From an uncultured Prochlorococcus sp. (GTDB lineage Bacteria; Cyanobacteriota; Cyanobacteriia; PCC-6307; Cyanobiaceae): DNA of 54,886 nt. This document shows positions 38,468-46,935 of this stretch, piece after piece. Position numbers and translations under genes: made by a program. The stretch lies in the NCBI GenBank assembly GCA_902627335.1, contig CACOIV010000009.1, positions 1-54,886 on the forward strand. Direction: 5' to 3'. Under the pieces are notes generated by a model. That model worked only from the letters and a program-made list of their open reading frames with translations, searched no databases and was not told the DNA's origin. Numbering within the stretch: the first letter of the stretch is position 1; the number at the start of each line of letters is the position of its first letter.

Positions 38468-38788
38468 TTACCCCATTTCTATAGCTTCATCAGCAACTTG
38501 CTTATTTCTTTTAATTACCTCTTCATCATTTAAAACAGCTGTTATATTCCATTCAACACCAAATTTTGCTCTCCAGATACCAAAATGTTTTGATATTGCT
38601 AAATGATTATCTGCCTTGAAGATCACAAAAACCTCACCTGTCTCAGGTGCATGGAATCTACTTATTAATTCAAATCCATCAAAGTTATCTTTAGGAGCTC
38701 CAGAAGCAATATATTTTTCAAACACTTTATAACCCTCAGACTGAGAAATCCCATCAGGAATTAATCCATGCACATGATAATAAGCCAT
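38468..38788 (-). CDS. DUF3303 family protein
   Basis: 106-aa protein beginning MAYYHVHGLIPDG, with RFHAPETGEVFVIFKADNH and GIWRAKFGVEWNITAVLNDEE, typical of DUF3303. Soluble, dimeric-barrel-like; function unknown. Paired with DUF3764, which has the same kind of small fold. The 260 bases upstream hold nothing recognisable. Confidence 0.8.
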   Translation of the reverse strand: MAYYHVHGLIPDGISQSEGYKVFEKYIASGAPKDNFDGFELISRFHAPETGEVFVIFKADNHLAISKHFGIWRAKFGVEWNITAVLNDEEVIKRNKQVADEAIEMG

Positions 38789-39052
38789 TAAAAAAAAATG
38801 ATAATTAAGTAATTAATTTAAAAAGATTAATTCTAGAAGTGTTTAAAATATCTCTAAATTAAAATTTTATAGATGTCAATTTTCAAATATATTAGTCTCA
38901 AATTACCGCACTCTTCTGGAATGATTTGAGAGTATCTTGAAGATTAATAAAAAACGATAATAATCAAAATTTAAAATTAATAGAATTTTGTTTCTTTTGA
39001 TGCAAATAAATTTTTAAATTAGGTTATTATTCGTTTAATTAAACATTTAAAA

Positions 39053-39208
39053 ATGAATTCTGCTTTAACAAAAGTTTCAAATTTAAAAATTAGTAGATCA
39101 TCTAAAGTTGCTATTACAATTGCTTCATCAAGTTTCTTCATATATGCACTAGGGCAAGCACCTATCTTTAAAAATATTTTAGCAGGAGCATTTTCTTGTT
39201 CAGGATAA
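39053..39208 (+). CDS. Small membrane or exported peptide, 51 aa
   Basis: Basic N-terminus (MNSALTKVSNLKISRSSK), then a long hydrophobic stretch (VAITIASSSFFIYALG) and a small-residue tail ending FSCSG. A T-run hairpin follows at about 39240-39266 on the plus strand, supporting this strand over the overlapping minus-strand frame. Family unknown. Confidence 0.45.
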   Translation: MNSALTKVSNLKISRSSKVAITIASSSFFIYALGQAPIFKNILAGAFSCSG

Positions 39209-39239
39209 TTTAAAATCTTAAAGGTTGACACCTTATCAA

Positions 39240-39266
39240 AAAAGAGGGAGTATATCCCCTTTTTTT
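39240..39266 (+). terminator. Rho-independent terminator-like hairpin
   Basis: AAAGAGGG (39241-39248), loop of eight bases, CCC (39257-39259) followed by a T-run that also pairs with the A-run. Moderately strong; lies about 30 bases after the 51-aa gene. A shorter AAGGT-TGAC-ACCTT hairpin (39221-39234) lies between. Confidence 0.5.
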
Positions 39267-39373
39267 ATTAATAGAAAGAGGATATCAATAAACCAAATAT
39301 AAAGATTATTTATCAAAAAATATTTGATTAATTTATATTTTTTGCTTTGATGTAAGTAGAGTTTTTTCTTATT

Positions 39374-39502
39374 ATGCAAATTTCATTTTTTGCAAAATTA
39401 ATGTTCTTTTTAGCTCTATACTGTATTTCTGATCTTTCAATTAAAAATAATATTTTAAGAAAAGCCGTAAGAAGAGCTAATAGAGCTAAACCAATTAATT
39501 AA
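39374..39502 (+). CDS. Small membrane protein, 42 aa
   Basis: MQISFFAKLMFFLALYCISD is a hydrophobic or signal-like N-terminus, followed by a strongly basic tail (RKAVRRANRAKPIN). One TM segment with positive C-terminus. Family not recognised. Convergent with the 46-aa gene at 39528-39668. Confidence 0.5.
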   Translation: MQISFFAKLMFFLALYCISDLSIKNNILRKAVRRANRAKPIN

Positions 39503-39527
39503 AAAAATTAAAGGATTAGATTGATTA

Positions 39528-39668
39528 CTAATCGCAATAAACTGAACAATGCTTACTAGTTGGATGATCCTTACATTCATTCTTCCAATAATCAAATTTA
39601 TCTTTTTTTACAAAATCAATGTCTCTAAAGTTTTTTTTGAGTATTGTAAATTGATTAAATAATTTCAT
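39528..39668 (-). CDS. Small cysteine-containing protein, 46 aa
   Basis: Soluble protein ending YWKNECKDHPTSKHCSVYCD, with three cysteines (about 32, 41, 45) and a histidine pattern that could bind a metal or form a disulfide. A clear Shine-Dalgarno GGAGG lies 9 bases before the ATG. The motif looks like a short family of picocyanobacterial hypotheticals. Function unknown. Confidence 0.65.
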   Translation of the reverse strand: MKLFNQFTILKKNFRDIDFVKKDKFDYWKNECKDHPTSKHCSVYCD

Positions 39669-39868
39669 TTAAACCTCCAAACTTTATAACTATATTTTCC
39701 TAAATATTAATTGAAATTTATAGGGGGGTTAGAGGAATAATAAGGTACGGGAAAAGGAACATTTTTTTTTTAACATATTCTTAAAGCTGACCTAGAGTGA
39801 AAATAGATTAGTCGAGATAATTATAGAAATTCGACTTTTCTACCTATGAATCTTACTCCTTTTAAGAT

Positions 39869-40051
39869 ATGACTTACTACATTTGCTACGACAAAGAGGG
39901 TAAAACAATTGCTCGATGTCAGACCATTCAAGATATTGAAAATCTAAAAAAAATGGGAAGGCCTATTACAGATATAAGGCAAATGAAAGAAGAAGAATCC
40001 GTTGTTTGCTCTTTGACAGGTAGCCCTTCCGATTACAATATGGATTATTAA
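39869..40051 (+). CDS. Hypothetical protein, 60 aa
   Basis: MTYYICYDKEGKTIARCQTI followed by EDIENLKKMGRP-like QDIENLKKMGRPITDIRQMK and an acidic C-terminus with a second cysteine pair region (SVVCSLTGSPSDYNMDY). Reads as a soluble alpha/beta mini-domain. Function unknown. The 200 bases upstream contain an inverted repeat GTCGA/TCGAC near 39815. Confidence 0.6.
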   Translation: MTYYICYDKEGKTIARCQTIQDIENLKKMGRPITDIRQMKEEESVVCSLTGSPSDYNMDY

Positions 40052-40175
40052 AATAATCTTCAAATGATATCTACAAGACCTTTAAATTTTTGCGAAACTA
40101 CAATATTTTGCTTACATTTAAATTAATATATGAAAATTAAGAAATTTGATTGAATATGTCTGGTCAGTGAATATT

Positions 40176-40253
40176 ATGGTTTTAATTCTTCTTCTTGGAG
40201 TGGGTTGGGGACTATATTTAATTTTTACGTATGATAAAAAAACTACTATATAA
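40176..40253 (+). CDS. Micro-protein, single TM, 25 aa
   Basis: MVLILLLGVGWGLYLIFTYD then KKTTI. One TM with a basic C-terminus, like other tiny membrane proteins here. Alternative in-frame starts: GTG at 40167 (28 aa) and TTG at 40146 (35 aa). Too short to place in a family. Confidence 0.35.
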   Translation: MVLILLLGVGWGLYLIFTYDKKTTI

Positions 40254-40910
<657 letters not shown>

Positions 40911-40946
40911 TTTAATTCCTATAGTTAAAGAAATTAAATATATTTA

Positions 40947-41207
40947 TTAGTCTTCATTTATTAATTCATCTATTTCATCTGCAATTATTTCCCTAATCTC
41001 CTCTACGGTGTGCCTAGCATCATATTTCTCAAAAATATATATACCAGCTGCAAATCTTAAGTTAGTTTCACTTAAATCAAGACCTAATTTCTTTAGAAAT
41101 AATTTGCATTCCTTAAAAGATGGTTTTTTTTCTTTGATAAATAAATTAAATTTATTACGTATTTCTTTAGTCCATTGATGATCAAGATTAGGCTTATTAT
41201 CATCCAT
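40947..41207 (-). CDS. Hypothetical acidic protein, 86 aa
   Basis: Soluble and helical: LDHQWTKEIRNKFNLFIKEK, KLFLKKLGLDLSETNLRFAA, and the very acidic end EEIREIIADEIDELINED. No cysteine motif beyond one Cys. Family not recognised. Four bases separate its start from the stop of the 40-aa gene upstream, so the two form a probable operon, convergent with psaC. Confidence 0.65.
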   Translation of the reverse strand: MDDNKPNLDHQWTKEIRNKFNLFIKEKKPSFKECKLFLKKLGLDLSETNLRFAAGIYIFEKYDARHTVEEIREIIADEIDELINED

Positions 41208-41211
41208 TGCT

Positions 41212-41334
41212 TCAAGAAGGCAACTGATTAGAAATTGGAATAACTCCTATTTTACCTAATTTTGCGAAAGTAATTATTGATTCCATATATGTGGCGAAAA
41301 GGGCAAGCAATAAAAATGCAATTAATTTAATCAT
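41212..41334 (-). CDS. Small membrane protein, 40 aa
   Basis: MIKLIAFLLLALFATYMESI is one hydrophobic helix or signal sequence, followed by ITFAKLGKIGVIPISNQLPS. Family unknown. Directly upstream of the acidic 86-aa gene on the same strand. Confidence 0.5.
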   Translation of the reverse strand: MIKLIAFLLLALFATYMESIITFAKLGKIGVIPISNQLPS

Positions 41335-41481
41335 TTAGAAAATTAATATATATACTTATAAAAACGAATTAAACAACTACGTCAAGAAAACAAATATTAC
41401 TTTTAAAAGTTAAAAAGATAGAAAAAAGGCACGTCATTTGTATTCTCAGATAGTTTGGTCTAAAAAGTAAATCAGCATAAA

Positions 41482-41660
41482 CACGGATTTACTTATATTT
41501 CTATCCTGAGGTAAATTCAACATGTTGAGTTGGAGGCAATCTTCAAAATGATTGAAAGTCCGCCTGAAATTTAGTGTTTTCCCGAGATTGGGATTATCAC
41601 GATAAATCTAGTTCATCAAAAAGTCTGATAAGACTTCGCTCTATAATTACCAGCGACATC
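41482..41660 (+). pseudogene. Probable alpha/beta-hydrolase remnant, shifted in several places
   Basis: Pieces of the N-terminal third of an epoxide-hydrolase-like alpha/beta hydrolase can be read in order but in different frames: HGF at 41482, YPE near 41502, SWRQ at 41528, RDWDYHDKSSSSKS at 41583, then SDKTSLYNY at 41624 and ITSDI. Intact relatives read HGFPE, W-SWR, DLRGY-SDKP and a following Tyr/Ser in the same order and spacing. Several stops and shifts prevent translation. 41335-41481 and 41661-41781 hold nothing else I can name. Confidence 0.4.
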
Positions 41661-41781
41661 AGGAGCAAGAATTATCGTATTGTATCCCTGAATCCTCTCA
41701 GTTAAATATTATGATTAAATAGTATTTAATCTGCGAATAAATAGCTTTAACTAGCAAGTTATAATTTAAATTGATTCCAAG

Positions 41782-41812
41782 AAAGAGAACTGTTTTATCA
41801 GTTCTCTTTTTT
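41782..41812 (+). terminator. Strong Rho-independent terminator without an intact gene
   Basis: Perfect 11-base-pair stem AAAGAGAACTG (41782-41792) / CAGTTCTCTTT (41799-41809), loop TTTTAT, then a T-run. No intact plus-strand gene ends nearby; psaC is 870 bases upstream. It fits the decayed hydrolase, or an unannotated RNA. Confidence 0.8.
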
Positions 41813-41923
41813 AATATATAAACTCATAAAATTTATAAACTTTTAAGATATTTATAATTTAAGAGATTTCTTTTAATAGGTAATATTTCGAGATATAACT
41901 ATAAAAAATAAGCTTTTTTTAGT

Positions 41924-42049
41924 TTATCCATCTAATCTATCTGCATAATCTCTTAAAATCTCGGCCATTTTATGTGGGGGGATATCTGTCTGATATTCCC
42001 TACACAAATCAAAGAATTTATCTAGAAAATCTTTTGTTTTAGATGTCAT
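41924..42049 (-). CDS. Small hypothetical protein, 41 aa
   Basis: MTSKTKDFLDKFFDLCREYQ then TDIPPHKMAEILRDYADRLD. Two short amphipathic helices, soluble and acidic. Balanced composition and an intact ATG-to-TAA frame argue for a real gene of the picocyanobacterial short-protein type. The 207 bases upstream hold only a 22-codon frame that I do not trust. Confidence 0.55.
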   Translation of the reverse strand: MTSKTKDFLDKFFDLCREYQTDIPPHKMAEILRDYADRLDG

Positions 42050-42256
42050 AAATTTTTAATATCAAACATAATTCTTAGGTTAGCTATTAAAATGAAGGAT
42101 TCAAATAATGAACTTAGAATTTATAAAATTGAATTCTACACATTAAAACTTTCTTCATAATCTAGAAGCATAATTTCCTGAATCTATTTTCAATTAACTC
42201 TAAAAAATTTAATACCTTCAATTTACTTTTATATTAAATTCATTTGCTAAAAGGGG

Positions 42257-42604
42257 TTATTTTATAGCTTGCTTTTTACCGCAAATCTTCCCTATAAAAA
42301 ACATTAGACATCCTAAAAGCAAAAATAAGAAGATATTTAAAATAAATTTAATATAAAAACCATCTTGAAAAATAAAAAAAAGTTTTGAGATCCAAGAACT
42401 AAAAGAAGTTAAAGATCCAGAAAATCCAAAACCAATTAATAACTTTATATTTTTAGAAACTTTTAATTCACTTAAAAAACCTAAAATGAAACAGCCTAAT
42501 ATATTAACTATAAAAATATCATCTATTTTCCAACTAGATATAGCTCCAAAAACAGCTCCACATGAAATCATTGAATATTTATTTTTTAATATTTTTATAA
42601 ACAT
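42257..42604 (-). CDS. crcB: Fluoride channel CrcB/FluC, subunit 1
   Basis: 115-residue four-TM protein of the CrcB/FluC family, which exports fluoride as a dual-topology dimer. Motifs VNILGCFILGFLSE and GFSGSLTSFSSWISK are diagnostic. A second, different CrcB gene ends immediately upstream with no gap. Two-gene operons like this usually make heterodimers with the two chains in opposite orientations. Confidence 0.9.
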   Translation of the reverse strand: MFIKILKNKYSMISCGAVFGAISSWKIDDIFIVNILGCFILGFLSELKVSKNIKLLIGFGFSGSLTSFSSWISKLFFIFQDGFYIKFILNIFLFLLLGCLMFFIGKICGKKQAIK

Positions 42605-42988
42605 TTAATTAGAAATTATAAGGTAACCAAAATTAAAAAATAATATCCCTAACACTATTGAGAAGATTATAAGTAAAGTGGACCTTTTCAAATTATTATT
42701 TAATATCAACATGTAAAAATCACTTATAAATGTAGAAAAAGAACTTAAACTTCCAGTGAAAAAAAATAAAAATAAAAATATTAATTCCTCTTCAATTTTC
42801 AAATTAGTTTTAATAAAAAATGGAAATAACAAACCCAAGATAAATGAACTAAATAAATTAATAGTTAATAATCTATACTCCCTATATTTAAGAATTTCTA
42901 ATTTTCGAAGAAAAAAGTATCTTATATTAGCCCCAATGATTGCTCCTAAAGCAATTAAAAAGATTTTTAATAATTGGATAATATCCAT
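42605..42988 (-). CDS. crcB: Fluoride channel CrcB/FluC, subunit 2
   Basis: 127-residue paralogue with GAIIGANIRYFF, LTINLFSSFILGLLFP and FTGSLSSFSTFISD. It precedes subunit 1 directly, the stop abutting the next start. No fluoride riboswitch is visible in the 14 bases upstream; the next gene (43003-43224) may be in the same transcript. Confidence 0.9.
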   Translation of the reverse strand: MDIIQLLKIFLIALGAIIGANIRYFFLRKLEILKYREYRLLTINLFSSFILGLLFPFFIKTNLKIEEELIFLFLFFFTGSLSSFSTFISDFYMLILNNNLKRSTLLIIFSIVLGILFFNFGYLIISN

Positions 42989-43002
42989 TTAATTAAAATA
43001 AC

Positions 43003-43224
43003 TTACTTTTTGGGTGAGCCGCCTCTTCCAGTTATTACTTTAATTATTTGTTGAATAAGATTTGATTTATTTCTTTTATGGCTAGTATTCTTTGATAAAT
43101 GAGATAAATCTCTATAAAATCTCCTTGTAACTTCATCTTCTTCTTCTGAAGGCCATAACAAATTTGACCCCTCCTCAAATTCTTCAAAATATCTATTTTT
43201 TGATTTCTTATTCATTTTTTTCAA
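43003..43224 (-). CDS. Hypothetical basic protein, 73 aa
   Basis: Very charged: KKSKNRYFEEFEEGSNLLWP, then SEEEDEVTRRFYRDLSHLSK and a basic end (IQQIIKVITGRGGSPKK). Soluble. The start overlaps the 127-aa gene by 17 bases (or 8 if the Met at 43215 is used). Family not recognised. Lies 14 bases upstream of the crcB pair. Confidence 0.55.
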   Translation of the reverse strand: MKKMNKKSKNRYFEEFEEGSNLLWPSEEEDEVTRRFYRDLSHLSKNTSHKRNKSNLIQQIIKVITGRGGSPKK

Positions 43225-43591
43225 AAAGTTCTAAAAATTCATTTGTTTTCATATGATGAAAGCTTTTTTCTTTTATTGAATTGATTGCTTTTTCATAATA
43301 TCTATATCTCTTTTGATAATCACATAATAATATAATTACTCGCCAACGTTTCATATAAAATCTTCTCTCAATTTCATCTATCTTAAAATCTTCTGTTTGA
43401 GATCTATATTTATTATTCATATATTTTTTTTCTATCCACTCGAAAAGATCTTTTGCTTTTCCTTTAATTTTTCCATTTAGTATCCAATTTTTAATATAAA
43501 TATCATCTCCTTCTTCAAGGATGAAACATTTTTCTGCTGAAGGCAAAGTTAAGTCATGAAATCTTTCAACAAAGTCTTCTATAAGTTTCAT
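43208..43591 (-). CDS. Hypothetical protein, 127 aa
   Basis: Soluble, aromatic and charged. It has MKLIEDFVERFHDLTLPSAE, then a central helix (DLFEWIEKKYMNNKYRSQ) and a Tyr-rich part (LCDYQKRYRYYEKAINSI). No known motif. Overlaps the 73-aa gene, so the two are probably co-expressed and may act together. Confidence 0.6.
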   Translation of the reverse strand: MKLIEDFVERFHDLTLPSAEKCFILEEGDDIYIKNWILNGKIKGKAKDLFEWIEKKYMNNKYRSQTEDFKIDEIERRFYMKRWRVIILLCDYQKRYRYYEKAINSIKEKSFHHMKTNEFLELFEKNE

Positions 43592-43668
43592 AAAAATTCT
43601 TTTTATAAATATTTTAAATGAATTGAATTACTTATTTAATTAATTCATAAGTTTAATCATCTTATGAA

Positions 43669-44034
43669 CTATTGCGAATAGATAATTAATACATCATTAA
43701 AAGGCAAAGAAGTATTAATACTTTTTCCTATCTCGTACCATTTTTTTAGTTCGCCTTCAGACAATTTATAAAATCTTTTTGAATATGATGTATTTAAAAT
43801 TGAAGGTTCAACTCCAAAAATATCCCTAATATCACTGGGTTGATAAATTTCATCCAAATTACATTTATTCCATAATAATTGTTCTTTATTTGCTAATTTT
43901 TTATATATTATTTCTGGAATTATAACTTCCTCTGTCCAATCAGTTTCATATTTTTTTTTATCTTTAATAAGATCTTTCGCTTGCCTAGAATCTATCTGAA
44001 TCAAAAAATTCCTTAAATTTTTACTATCCATCAA
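43669..44034 (-). CDS. Hypothetical protein, 121 aa
   Basis: Soluble protein with EVIIPEIIYKKLANKEQLLW and a second half around PSILNTSYSKRFYKLSEGEL that ends INTSLPFNDVLIIYSQ. The start may be the second of two adjacent Met codons. No family recognised. Stands 8 bases downstream of the 34-aa membrane protein gene on the same strand. Confidence 0.6.
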   Translation of the reverse strand: MMDSKNLRNFLIQIDSRQAKDLIKDKKKYETDWTEEVIIPEIIYKKLANKEQLLWNKCNLDEIYQPSDIRDIFGVEPSILNTSYSKRFYKLSEGELKKWYEIGKSINTSLPFNDVLIIYSQ

Positions 44035-44042
44035 ATGACAAA

Positions 44043-44147
44043 TTAATCATTTTTCAAGCTTACACCTAATCTAAGAGCTAAAGTACCTGCAAAAATTACA
44101 ATAAGTAATCCAAAAGCCATTAATATTAGTTGCTGTGAAGTTTCCAT
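44043..44147 (-). CDS. Micro-protein, single TM, 34 aa
   Basis: METSQQLILMAFGLLIVIFA and GTLALRLGVSLKND: one TM helix with a short basic/acidic end. Resembles the size and layout of small photosystem or cytochrome b6f subunits, but I cannot match it to any. The 155 bases between it and the divergent GT2 gene carry both promoters. Confidence 0.5.
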   Translation of the reverse strand: METSQQLILMAFGLLIVIFAGTLALRLGVSLKND

Positions 44148-44302
44148 AATTTATAATAGTTATAGCTTATAAATATAACGTAATTTTATTATTTATTCAG
44201 TATATTTTGTAAAAAAAGTAATATTGTTGCGGGTTAAATATTCAGTATTAACTTCTATTCGCATAAAAATTGATATATTAAAGCACATTAGGCAAATATT
44301 TA

Positions 44303-45487
44303 ATGCAAATAATTCTTCTTTTATCACTTTTATCATTAATTTTTATATTGGGTTCTATAAGTTTAGAAATCTATATGTTTAATAATGCTCCTTTCTTAAA
44401 AAATCAAGAATTTAAAAAACCGCTAGATACGAGCATCTCAATTATTATTCCAGCATTTAATGAAGAGAAAAATATCATTAGATGTCTAAAAGCTTTATCT
44501 TCAATAAAAAAACCATGTACAAAAATGGAGGTAATAGTAGTTGATGATTTAAGCGATGACAATACCATTTCAAGAGCTGAAAACTTTAAAGAAGATTTTA
44601 AAAAGAATTCAATTGGGATGAAAGTTATTTCTGCAGGTCAAAGACCTAAAGATAAAAATTGGGTAGGGAAAAATTGGGCATGCTACATAGGCACAAAAAA
44701 TATAGATTCAGAATGGTTATTATTTCTAGATGCAGACGTTGAAGTTAGCGAAAAATGTATTTTTAATGCTTTATCAAAATCTCAAAAAGATAATATTGAT
44801 TTACTATCATTAGCACCAAAGGTTAATTGCAATTGCCTTGCAGAATGGATTGTCCAACCCATAATGACAAGTTTACTTATAATTGGATTTCCTATTTCAA
44901 ATACTAATAATCCTAAAAGTTCAACTGCATTTGCAGCTGGACCTTTTATGCTTTTTAAAGCAAATTCTTATTTTAAAATTGGAGGTCATGAAGGAACATT
45001 TAATAAGGTAGTTGAAGATTTAGCTTTAGCAGAAAAAATAAAAGGCAGCAAATTAAAATTAAATTTCTTGATTGCCATTAAAGATGTTTCATTAAATATG
45101 TATAGTGATCTAAGTGCATTAATTGAAGGTTGGAGTAAGAATTGGTTTTTAGGAGTAGATAAAAATATCTTTAAATCATTATCAGCTTCTACTTTTGTGT
45201 TGATATCAAATACTATTCCTTGGGTAATAATAATGTTTTGCACAACGTGTTATTTATTAAATGAAAGATCTTTGATCGTAAATATTACATTTCTTATATC
45301 AGCTTTAGCAATCGCTTCATATGGTATTAAAAGATATTGGTTAAGAATTAAATATAATATCCCAAATGATTTATGGTATCTAAATGGAATTGGAGGATTA
45401 ATAGTTACTTATATAAGTTTTATCTCAATTTATAAAACATTTACTGGTATTGGATGGACCTGGAAAGGTAGAAAATTAAATAAATAA
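44303..45487 (+). CDS. Membrane-anchored GT2 glycosyltransferase
   Basis: 394 aa. N-terminal TM anchor, then the GT-A domain: SIIIPAFNEEKN at 46-57, VVDDLSDDNT at 79-88, the metal-binding DAD at 143-145, and the VVEDLALAEKI motif. Three or four hydrophobic segments follow at the C-terminus. Layout resembles hopanoid/carotenoid glycosyltransferases such as HpnI and CrtQ types; the acceptor is unknown. Converges on the methyltransferase-dehydrogenase-oxidase cassette. Confidence 0.85.
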   Translation: MQIILLLSLLSLIFILGSISLEIYMFNNAPFLKNQEFKKPLDTSISIIIPAFNEEKNIIRCLKALSSIKKPCTKMEVIVVDDLSDDNTISRAENFKEDFKKNSIGMKVISAGQRPKDKNWVGKNWACYIGTKNIDSEWLLFLDADVEVSEKCIFNALSKSQKDNIDLLSLAPKVNCNCLAEWIVQPIMTSLLIIGFPISNTNNPKSSTAFAAGPFMLFKANSYFKIGGHEGTFNKVVEDLALAEKIKGSKLKLNFLIAIKDVSLNMYSDLSALIEGWSKNWFLGVDKNIFKSLSASTFVLISNTIPWVIIMFCTTCYLLNERSLIVNITFLISALAIASYGIKRYWLRIKYNIPNDLWYLNGIGGLIVTYISFISIYKTFTGIGWTWKGRKLNK

Positions 45488-45580
45488 TAAAAAAAATTTA
45501 AAATCATTATAAATAAAACATTTATTTTTAAAATTCCAATTAATTTTTCTGCTAGAAAATAAATAGAGTATAAATCATCT

Positions 45581-45754
45581 ATGAAATCAAAAAAATTGAA
45601 TTTAGAGTATGTTTCTCAAGAAAGAAAAGAATTATTTATTTATTTTTTTGCTAGTGCTGGTCTAATAGTATTTCTTGCTGAATTTTTTAATTATTTATAC
45701 CTTCATAATCCAAATTTTCATATGTTTGTTCAAAGTAAAGGAATTTTTCTTTAA
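45581..45754 (+). CDS. Small membrane protein, 57 aa
   Basis: A charged N-terminus (KSKKLNLEYVSQERKELF), one TM around 19-36 (IYFFASAGLIVFLAEFFN), then YLYLHNPNFHMFVQSKGIFL. The stop TAA overlaps the stop of the convergent flavoprotein gene at 45751-45754. Family unknown. Confidence 0.55.
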   Translation: MKSKKLNLEYVSQERKELFIYFFASAGLIVFLAEFFNYLYLHNPNFHMFVQSKGIFL

Positions 45755-46935
45755 GTTAAGGAATATCTGTTTAATTCCCAACAATTAATATCAAAGCTAG
45801 TTTCTTTTTTTAAAGCTTTTTCAGCTAGACATTGTCCAATAAGTGGAGCAAATTTAAAAGCCTGCCCAGATCCTCCCGAAAAAACAGTTATATTTGCTTT
45901 CGGTTTATCAAGGATAAAGTTTACATCTTTAGTCATAGTATAAGGACTTACAAAAATTTCATCACAAGAGATTACCCCATTCAGATTATTGAAAATAAAT
46001 TTATCTAACATATCTTTCAAAGGTCTTATGAATGGTTGATCCATAACTGAAGAGTCATTTCCTACTAGTTCATCTGGGGACCAATCAATACCAACTTTTA
46101 TTCTAGGTAAATTATTTTTATTTCTGCTCATAACAGGAAATCCGTAGTACAAACCACCATCTTCATTGCGGGCTTTTTGAAAACAAAACCATTGTGGGTA
46201 ATCATTTATGAAACTCTCCTCAACAATATAATGTCCCCAAACCATTGGCCAAATTTTGACATCTAATTTTAAACCTAAAGGTTCTAGCAAGCTATTCGAC
46301 CACATTCCAGATGCAACAATAAGCTCATCAAAAGCGACTTCAAAATTATTATTAATTAGCAGAGTTCTATTATTTTCATCAATCTTATTAATTTGACAAT
46401 TTTCAAAAATATTATTGCCATTATCTTTAATCGTTTTGATCCAGTATTTTATTGCAATTTCACTAAAAATAGCACCTGCACTAGGCTCAAAAAGGCCAAC
46501 AAAATCATCTTTCGCGTTTATTGGGAATCTCTTAGAAATCTCATCTGATTTTAAAAATTCGTATGGAATATTTTGTTCATCCATTACTTTTTGAGCGCCA
46601 GGTATTGATCCCTCTATTGTTTCTTCATTCCAAGACTCACCATAAAATAGTAAACCATGTTCCTTTCTCAAAGGATTTTCTGATTTTATTTCTTGTAAGG
46701 CCCAGAGCCTATTAGCTTCTTGAGCAAGTTTACATAGTACGGGATCCGAATACATTTCCCTATACATTCTTGACTCCCCATAACTACTTCCATCGATATG
46801 GGCAAGTTTTGAACTTTCAAAAACTGCAACATTTTTAAAGCCCATTTCACTAAGAGATGCTGCTGCACTTAATCCAGCCATACCTCCTCCCACAATTGCA
46901 ATATCAATATTTTTTGGAAGATCTAAACTTTGCAT
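45751..46935 (-). CDS. SolA/sarcosine-oxidase-like FAD amino acid oxidase
   Basis: FAD-dependent oxidoreductase of the DAO/MSOX family, 394 aa. Rossmann motif IAIVGGGMAGLSAAASL; flavin-loop GSSYGESRMYR at 49-59; C-terminal SGGSGQAFKFAPLIG at 353-367. In monomeric sarcosine oxidase a Cys in the CMYTMTPD segment binds FAD covalently; here that segment reads SPYTMTKD (Ser330), so FAD may be non-covalent. The family oxidises N-methyl or small secondary amino acids, releasing H2O2. Third gene of a TAATG-coupled cassette. Confidence 0.85.
   Translation of the reverse strand: MQSLDLPKNIDIAIVGGGMAGLSAAASLSEMGFKNVAVFESSKLAHIDGSSYGESRMYREMYSDPVLCKLAQEANRLWALQEIKSENPLRKEHGLLFYGESWNEETIEGSIPGAQKVMDEQNIPYEFLKSDEISKRFPINAKDDFVGLFEPSAGAIFSEIAIKYWIKTIKDNGNNIFENCQINKIDENNRTLLINNNFEVAFDELIVASGMWSNSLLEPLGLKLDVKIWPMVWGHYIVEESFINDYPQWFCFQKARNEDGGLYYGFPVMSRNKNNLPRIKVGIDWSPDELVGNDSSVMDQPFIRPLKDMLDKFIFNNLNGVISCDEIFVSPYTMTKDVNFILDKPKANITVFSGGSGQAFKFAPLIGQCLAEKALKKETSFDINCWELNRYSLT

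Noticed and set aside
39019-39231. Minus-strand frame of 70 codons beginning with GTG
   Set aside because: Overlaps a plus-strand frame with ATG, membrane topology and a following terminator; the minus frame has no organised composition.
39815-39843. Inverted repeat GTCGA/TCGAC
   Set aside because: Only five base pairs with a long loop; no T-run or site logic.
44043-44147. Assigning the 34-aa protein to a photosystem or cytochrome b6f subunit
   Set aside because: Length and topology fit, but the sequence does not match PsbI, PsbX, Psb30, PetL, PetM, PetN or PsaM as I know them.
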